DNA from: Roseibium sp. Sym1
GTDB lineage: Bacteria > Pseudomonadota > Alphaproteobacteria > Rhizobiales > Stappiaceae
Direction of reading: 5' to 3'
DNA length: 64,000 nt
Assembly (NCBI RefSeq): GCF_027359675.1
Contig: NZ_CP114786.1
Location: 3,012,501-3,076,500, forward strand
The notes beneath the pieces were generated by a model. The model did no database searches, was not told the DNA's origin, and saw only the letters and a list, made by a program, of their open reading frames with translations. Within the stretch, counting starts at the first letter, position 1, and each line of letters starts with the position of its first letter. Positions 58,964-64,000 of the stretch are shown one piece after another. Both the position numbers and the translations under genes were made by a program.

Positions 58964-61081
58964 TCAGACGTGTTCTTCGAATGTCGGTACGTCCTGCGCA
59001 GCGGTTTCCGGGTGAACCGGAAAGCGAAGCTCGACAGTGGTGCCCTTGCCGAGCTCGGAACGAATGGTCGCCCGTCCGCCGCTCTGGCGCACGAAGCCGT
59101 AGACGACGGCAAGCCCAAGGCCTGCGCCGCCTTTTCCGGTTCGCGTGGTGAAATAGGGTTCGAAGGCCTTGTCGACGTCTTCCCGGCTCATGCCGATACC
59201 GGTGTCCGTCACCGAAACCACGATGCTGTCTTCCTGGGCGAAACTTCTCAGAACGACCGACCCTCCAGAGGGCATTGCCGCAGCGGCATTGAGGCACAGG
59301 TTGAGCACGGATTGTTCGAAAAGCTCGGGATCAAGGACAAGCGGCGGCAGGTTTTCGTCCAGCTCGAGCGTCAGGCCGCATTCCTCGCCGATGGCGATCT
59401 CCAGGATGTCTGCCATGCCGCGCAAGACCGATGAAATCTCGATCCGGCTGAAATTGATCGGCTGCTGACGGCCGATGGTCAGCATGCTGCTCGCCAGCGA
59501 CCGGCCGCGGTCGGCGGCCTTGCGGATGCGCGTGATGTTGCGCTGCTGCTTGCTGCTGAAGCCGCCGTCGCGCTCCAGAAGCCCGAGACTGCCGGTGATG
59601 ATGCCGATGGTGTTGCCGACCTCGTGGCTGAGCTGGTGGGTCAGGCGCATGATTCCGTCGAGCCGCAGTGCCTTGGCAGCCTCGGCTTCCTGCCGGTCGA
59701 GCAGGGTGACGTCCCGGGCCAGCAAAACCACGCCGTCGTCGCTCTGGTGGGAAAGGGAGATCTCGGTCACCCTGCCGGTCGCCGACCGGTGACGCACGGA
59801 AACAGGTTCCGCCAGGGGCTGTCCGTTCCTGCCGCCGGGCAACAGATCTGTCTGGATCTCGGGTATGGGAGACAGGAAGTCGACAAGAGGCAGTTTGCGT
59901 GCCGAGCCCTTGTGGCCGATCAGCTCGATGACGCGCCGGTTCATTGTCACGGGCCGGCCGGCGGCGTCGAAGATGGCGATGCCTTCGTTCATGCTCCGGA
60001 AGGTCGAACGGATCGTGCGGGCGGCGGCTTCCGCCGTGCGTCTCAAGCGGGTGACGCGATCCACGCTTTCCTTGAAGGCCTGAAAGGACTGCTGAAGGTC
60101 AAGAAGTTCGGTCTCGTCACCCTGGTAGACGGGCGGGCCGACATCCTTCTGACCTTTTGCCAGGGCATTCATGCCGCTGGACAGCGACACGATGCCCCGG
60201 GAGACGCGGATCGCCGAACGGATCGACAGGGCGGCTATCGTCAGCACCAGCAGCGAGGCGGCCGCGACGATGATCAGGAGCTGCTGAAGCGTTGCCGACG
60301 TGGACTGGAAATCGCGATTCAGCGTTTGCGTCACCCGCTCGGACTGGGTTTCGGTCGCAAAGGAGAGTTCGCGGGCAACATCGTGCAGTTTCGCGATCGC
60401 GGTGCGCACGCCGAACATTTCCATGAGGTAGCGGGTCTGGGCCGCGAATACGCGCTCGTAGGGCTGCAGAGCCTCTTCGGGCAAGGGAGGCTGTCCGGTC
60501 TCGGCAACATAGCGGCGGCGCAGCTCGCCGAGCTGGAACAGGCTGCCGGCGCTTGAGACGGAGTGAACGATGGCATTGAGCCGCTGGCTGAGTTGCTTCT
60601 GGGCGATCGTCTCGCCGACGGCGATCACGCCAAGCGCGGAGGAGACCTCTTCCTTGAAGTTCTGGGCGGTCTCGGCCCTGGAGGCAAGCGCAAGGGTCTG
60701 GGTCCGGATCTGCCCGAGCAGGCTGGAGACCTCGGCATTGGCCGTTCTGTAGGCTTCCTTGTCGGGCGGATAGTCCGGCAAGGCCTCCAGCAGCGCATCC
60801 ACCTGTTCGACAAGGGCGCGGCTCTTGGAGGACACCGTGTAGGGGGAGGTCGCGTTCATGAGGAAGGGAGCGCTGGACACCAGGTCCGACACCTGACGCG
60901 AGACGAGAGCGGCGTCGGCAAGGCTGGAATAGGCCTGGAGGCCGTAGGCCGCGGTTTCCTCCCGGGCCTTCAACAGTCCGTAGATCGCGATGGCCGACAG
61001 GGCAAAGGCGACGACACAGATCAGGACAATGGCCGCCGGCAGCCGGAAGGCGATCGAGGAAAGACGCGAACGGCTGATCAT
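58964..61081 (-). CDS. Membrane sensor histidine kinase
   Basis: A 705-residue kinase. Two membrane segments (residues ~14-35 and ~270-290) enclose a helical periplasmic sensor of about 235 residues. A HAMP-like region and a PAS-type segment (RSMNEGIAIFDAAGRPVTMNRRVIELIG) follow. The phospho-acceptor histidine is in LTHQLSHEVGNTIG, and the ATPase domain has DTGIGM and GGAGLGLAVVYGFV. The ATG at 61081 overlaps the response regulator stop. The long sensor plus partner binding proteins suggests it senses loaded binding protein, as in PgtBC- or TorS-like systems, by inference. Confidence 0.88.
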   Translation of the reverse strand: MISRSRLSSIAFRLPAAIVLICVVAFALSAIAIYGLLKAREETAAYGLQAYSSLADAALVSRQVSDLVSSAPFLMNATSPYTVSSKSRALVEQVDALLEALPDYPPDKEAYRTANAEVSSLLGQIRTQTLALASRAETAQNFKEEVSSALGVIAVGETIAQKQLSQRLNAIVHSVSSAGSLFQLGELRRRYVAETGQPPLPEEALQPYERVFAAQTRYLMEMFGVRTAIAKLHDVARELSFATETQSERVTQTLNRDFQSTSATLQQLLIIVAAASLLVLTIAALSIRSAIRVSRGIVSLSSGMNALAKGQKDVGPPVYQGDETELLDLQQSFQAFKESVDRVTRLRRTAEAAARTIRSTFRSMNEGIAIFDAAGRPVTMNRRVIELIGHKGSARKLPLVDFLSPIPEIQTDLLPGGRNGQPLAEPVSVRHRSATGRVTEISLSHQSDDGVVLLARDVTLLDRQEAEAAKALRLDGIMRLTHQLSHEVGNTIGIITGSLGLLERDGGFSSKQQRNITRIRKAADRGRSLASSMLTIGRQQPINFSRIEISSVLRGMADILEIAIGEECGLTLELDENLPPLVLDPELFEQSVLNLCLNAAAAMPSGGSVVLRSFAQEDSIVVSVTDTGIGMSREDVDKAFEPYFTTRTGKGGAGLGLAVVYGFVRQSGGRATIRSELGKGTTVELRFPVHPETAAQDVPTFEEHV

Positions 61082-61821
61082 CCGGGCAGCTGGGCCGGAT
61101 CCTGATGCAGGATATAGCCCTTTCCACGACGGGTCTTGATGTGCTGCGGCAGATCCGGGTTGCGCTCGATCTTGCGGCGCAGGCGCAGGACCAGAACATC
61201 GACGTTGCGGTCGATGAGGCGATCGGTTTCCGCTCCCAGCTGCTCCAGGATGGTCGTCCGGCTGACGGGTTCGTTCGGTGTTGCCGCCAGTATCTCGAGC
61301 AAGGAAAACTCGGAGGAGGTCAAGGTCCTGGACGGATGTGACGTGCACACGGCCTTTCTGTTGACCAGGTCGATCACCCAGTCACCGAGCCTCAGCGCGG
61401 TCGGCTCGTGATGAACCGTCACCGGATCCTTGTCGCCCTTCATCGCCGGGTGCAATCGCCGCAGAACGGCCTTGATGCGGGCGGTCAGCTCGATGGGCTC
61501 GAACGGTTTGACGACATAATCATCCGCCGCGGTCTCCAGTCCGAGAACCCGTTCCGCGGCACTTCCCGCTGCCGTCACCATGACGATGCCGATATCGGTC
61601 CGCGAGCGCAGTTTCTGAGCAAACACCCGGCCGGACATTCCGGGCAGATTGTGATCAACCAGAACAAGGTGAAAGTCCCGCTCGGCGAGACTGCCGGCGG
61701 CTTCCTCGGCGGACCGGACGGCAACGGGCAGCCAGCCCTCGGCCTCGACCAGATCCGATATCAGTTCAGCCATATCCGGATCGTCCTCCACGATCAGGAT
61801 ACTGATGCCTTCATTCAGCAA
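61078..61821 (-). CDS. OmpR-family response regulator
   Basis: A 247-residue regulator. The receiver domain has the acidic pair VEDDP (residues 11-15), phospho-acceptor Asp56 (LVDHNLPGMSG) and Lys104 (VVKPFEP). The winged helix follows at ~150-240 (LTSSEFSLLEILAATPNEPVSRTTIL, RNVDVLVLRLRRKIE, KTRRGKGY). The start is a TTG at 61821 with GGGAGGACACAAGA before it; no ATG is available nearby. It is co-transcribed with the kinase and divergent from the binding-protein genes. Confidence 0.9.
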   Translation of the reverse strand: MLNEGISILIVEDDPDMAELISDLVEAEGWLPVAVRSAEEAAGSLAERDFHLVLVDHNLPGMSGRVFAQKLRSRTDIGIVMVTAAGSAAERVLGLETAADDYVVKPFEPIELTARIKAVLRRLHPAMKGDKDPVTVHHEPTALRLGDWVIDLVNRKAVCTSHPSRTLTSSEFSLLEILAATPNEPVSRTTILEQLGAETDRLIDRNVDVLVLRLRRKIERNPDLPQHIKTRRGKGYILHQDPAQLPG

Positions 61822-61890
61822 TCTTGTGTCCTCCCGGAGGACATCATATGCACGGCGTGTCGATATGCAAAGCCTAGGTTTTTCAAGTGT

Positions 61891-61926
61891 TTGTCACATT
61901 TGTAAGGCTTGTAACAATTGTAACTC
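61891..61926. promoter_or_regulatory. Four direct repeats of TTGTnAn in exact 9-bp register, candidate response regulator site
   Basis: TTGTCAC at 61891, TTGTAAG at 61900, TTGTAAC at 61909 and TTGTAAC at 61918 are spaced exactly 9 bases apart. The array lies 70 bases upstream of the regulator start and about 107 bases upstream of the first binding-protein gene. Tandem direct repeats are the usual target of OmpR-type dimers, so this is a likely binding site for the adjacent regulator. Confidence 0.7.
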
Positions 61927-62032
61927 TTTTTCTTTTCCGGCGAAACAACGGTAACCAAACTCCTGTTGCGGTGACAGGTGCTTCTGCCATGGTAGTGAGC
62001 AACCGGGGCGCAGCCTCGGCCTGGGAGGAAAC

Positions 62033-63073
62033 ATGAGATTTGTCACGCCACTCGCAGCGGGTGCGGCCATATGGCTGTGTGCCGCGCTCAATGGAGCTTC
62101 GGCGCAGGACCTGAACGTCCTGTGCGGCGTTGACGAAGACTGGTGCTCGACCATGGAAACGGCCTTCGAGGCCGAAACCGGCCTTGAGGTCGCCATGGAA
62201 CGCCGGAGCACAGGAGAGATCCTCGACCAGATCCGCAGCGAACGGGACAATCCGCATATCGACGTGTGGTGGGGCGGGACCGGCGACACGCATTTGCAGG
62301 CGGCCGGGGAAGACCTTCTGGAGACCTACACACCCGCGCATGGGGGGGACGCGCTTCCCTGGGCGCAGAATTTCTTCCAGATGTCCGGCGGCAAGGCATC
62401 CGGCGTTTATGCCGGCGCGCTGGGCTTTGCCTACAATGCCGACATTCTGGACGCCCGGGATATCTCGACGCCGTCCTGCTGGAAGGACCTCACCGACCCG
62501 CGCTACCGCGGCCTTGTGCTGATGGCCAATCCGAAATCGTCCGGCACGGCCTTTACGGTGCTCGCGACCCTGATCCAGCTGCTGGGCGAGGAGGAGGCCT
62601 TCGCCTACCTGGCCGCGCTTGCACACAACATCCCCGAGTTCACCACCTCGGGCGCGGCGCCGGTCAAGGCAGCCGCCCGCGGCAAGACGGGGATAGGCAT
62701 TTCCTTCATTCATGATGCCGTCACCCAGAAGCTGGCCGGTGCACCGCTGGTGATCGTCGCGCCCTGCGAGGGGACCGGTTACGAGATCGGTGCCGTCAGC
62801 ATCGTCAGGGGCGCAAAGAACCTGGCCAGTGCCCACCGGTTTGTCGATTTCGCGATGAGCCCCGAAGGTCAGGCGACAGGGGCGGCCTCGGGGCAGAACC
62901 AGATACCTTCGAACGCACGGGCCGCGTTGCCGCCGGCGGCGCCCGATATCTCGCTTATCCGCATGGTCGACTACGATTTCGCCACGTTCGGTTCACCCGA
63001 TCAAAGGCGGAAGCTGCTCGACCGTTTCGACAGAGAGGTGCTGCAGGGCACCGGTTCCGCCTTGACCCAGTAA
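62033..63073 (+). CDS. ABC-type substrate-binding protein (iron/hexose-phosphate/phosphonate-type, AfuA-like)
   Basis: A 346-residue periplasmic protein with a Sec signal (AAGAAIWLCAALNGASA-QDL). It is a type II binding fold with NPHIDVWWGGTGDTHLQAA near residue 75, YAGALGFAYNADIL, ANPKSSGTAFTVLATLIQLLGEEEAFAYL and APCEGTGYEIGAV. Two cysteines near the N-terminus (VLCGVDEDWC) may form a disulphide. ATG preceded by GGGAGGAAAC. It is a paralogue of the next gene and divergent from the two-component genes. The permease genes must lie beyond the window, if present. Confidence 0.87.
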   Translation: MRFVTPLAAGAAIWLCAALNGASAQDLNVLCGVDEDWCSTMETAFEAETGLEVAMERRSTGEILDQIRSERDNPHIDVWWGGTGDTHLQAAGEDLLETYTPAHGGDALPWAQNFFQMSGGKASGVYAGALGFAYNADILDARDISTPSCWKDLTDPRYRGLVLMANPKSSGTAFTVLATLIQLLGEEEAFAYLAALAHNIPEFTTSGAAPVKAAARGKTGIGISFIHDAVTQKLAGAPLVIVAPCEGTGYEIGAVSIVRGAKNLASAHRFVDFAMSPEGQATGAASGQNQIPSNARAALPPAAPDISLIRMVDYDFATFGSPDQRRKLLDRFDREVLQGTGSALTQ

Positions 63074-63240
63074 AGGATCGGACTTCGACACCAGTATCTG
63101 ACCGGGCAACGGACCGCCGCAGCGGCTCCGAACGGGAGACGTGTGCCTGCTGCCCGATCAAGACCCCAGCCCCCAGGGCTGAAAAACAGTCTGCCGATCA
63201 TGTGCAGACACCAGGCTGAAAGCCAGAAGTGGAGGAAAAC

Positions 63241-64000
63241 ATGTCACTGAAATCCCTTTCCATCGCCATGCTCGCAACGGCGGCGACCTTCTCCGTGTCG
63301 GCCGCGCAGGCGGCCGGCGACCTCAACGTCATCTGTTCCGCCGATGTGGTGATCTGCGAACAGCTTCAGGGAGATTTCGAGGCCAAGCACGACATCAAGG
63401 TCAACATGGTCCGCCTGTCCTCGGGCGAGAGCTATGCCAAGATCCGGGCTGAATCCCGCAACCCCAAGACCGACATCTGGTGGGGTGGCACCGGCGATCC
63501 GCACCTGCAGGCGGCGGCCGAGGGCCTTACGGCGGAATACAAGTCCGAAAAGCTCGGTGAGCTGCACGAGTGGGCGCAAAAGCAGGCGGAAAGCTCGGGT
63601 TACAAGACGGTCGGCGTTTATGCCGGCGCGCTCGGCTGGGGCTACAACACCGACATCCTGAAGGACAAGGGTGTGGCGGAACCGGTCTGCTGGGCCGATC
63701 TCCTGAAGCCGGAACTGAAAGGCGAAGTCCAGGTCGCCAACCCGAACTCCTCGGGAACCGCCTATACCGCCCTGGCATCGCTGGTCCAGATCATGGGCGA
63801 GGACGAGGCCTTCGAATACCTGAAGAAACTCAACGACAACGTTTCCCAGTACACCAAGTCCGGCTCGGCCCCGGTGAAGGCGGCCGCTCGCGGCGAGACC
63901 GGTCTCGGCATCGTCTTCATGCATGACGCCATCGCGCAGGCGGCATCCGGTTTCCCGGTCAAGGCCATCGCGCCGTGCGAAGGCACCGGTTACGAAATCG
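63241..64000 (+). CDS. ABC-type substrate-binding protein, paralogue of the preceding gene (3' part beyond window)
   Basis: The first ~253 residues are visible. A Sec signal (MLATAATFSVSAAQA-AGD) is followed by NVICSADVVICEQL, NPKTDIWWGGTGDPHLQAAAEG, GVYAGALGWGYNTDIL, ANPNSSGTAYTALASLVQIMGEDEAFEYL and APCEGTGYEI, all colinear with the upstream gene. ATG with GGAGGAAAAC upstream. It probably is the binding protein proper of a following ABC operon, while the first copy could serve the sensor. The 3' end is outside the window. Confidence 0.88.
   Translation, partial: MSLKSLSIAMLATAATFSVSAAQAAGDLNVICSADVVICEQLQGDFEAKHDIKVNMVRLSSGESYAKIRAESRNPKTDIWWGGTGDPHLQAAAEGLTAEYKSEKLGELHEWAQKQAESSGYKTVGVYAGALGWGYNTDILKDKGVAEPVCWADLLKPELKGEVQVANPNSSGTAYTALASLVQIMGEDEAFEYLKKLNDNVSQYTKSGSAPVKAAARGETGLGIVFMHDAIAQAASGFPVKAIAPCEGTGYEI

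Overview
The window is GC-rich, gene-dense chromosomal DNA that looks like a marine alphaproteobacterium, most likely a Stappiaceae/Rhizobiales relative of Roseibium or Labrenzia. The grounds are gene content (TRAP, tripartite tricarboxylate and dipeptide-type ABC transporters, uronate and homoprotocatechuate catabolism, an HpbD/MttB pair, many FadR/LysR/IclR regulators) and many dispersed palindromic repeats of the CATCCTGAGGAG...GTCTCGAAGG type. The taxonomy is inferred, since there is no rRNA or other marker here. I saw no tRNA, rRNA, CRISPR array or prophage.

1-9.6 kb: a uronate regulon. One minus-strand operon carries uxaC, a TRAP transporter (DctP, DctQ, DctM), kdgF, kduI, kduD, uxuB and uxuA (cut by the window edge). 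A FadR-type regulator and kdgK are transcribed divergently. Glucuronate enters through UxaC-UxuB-UxuA and unsaturated uronates through KdgF-KduI-KduD; both routes give 2-keto-3-deoxygluconate (KDG), which KdgK phosphorylates. 9.6-17.2 kb: a MITE-like element, an L,D-transpeptidase lipoprotein, REP repeats, a GlxA-type regulator, and a GntR-DapA-aldehyde dehydrogenase-FAD oxidoreductase operon. This is followed by REP units reiterated with a period of about 217 bp. 17.2-24 kb: a YraQ/ArsP-type permease with a divergent LysR, an HpbD-like enolase-superfamily enzyme with an MttB-family methyltransferase, another LysR, and a decayed 3-hydroxyisobutyrate-dehydrogenase-like gene.

24-29.5 kb: a complete peptide/opine-type ABC importer ending in a strong terminator, followed by a 40-residue membrane protein gene. 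30.3-32.7 kb: a secreted PL6 (alginate lyase-like) polysaccharide lyase with an RTX tail, which could feed the uronate regulon. 32.7-41 kb: an hpa operon (homoprotocatechuate meta-cleavage) with divergent hpaR. It unusually contains two unrelated ring-cleavage dioxygenases and an aromatic amino acid decarboxylase. 41-50.6 kb: an IS481 remnant, an IclR-HAD-aminotransferase operon, and a divergent tripartite tricarboxylate transporter-aldehyde dehydrogenase-Tm-1-like operon.

50.9-58.9 kb: an orphan type VI secretion cargo cassette: DUF3540, DUF2169 fused to pentapeptide repeats, a pentapeptide protein, a PAAR-like protein, a protein with a striking seven-residue beta repeat, and a TPR protein with a glycosyltransferase-like C-terminus. 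No T6SS core genes are present. 59-64 kb: a sensor kinase/response regulator pair divergent from two tandem substrate-binding protein genes. Between them lie four copies of TTGTnAn in exact 9-bp register. The most unusual items are the duplicated non-homologous HpaD activity, the T6SS-type cassette with its heptad protein, the HpbD/MttB pair, and the 9-bp repeat array.
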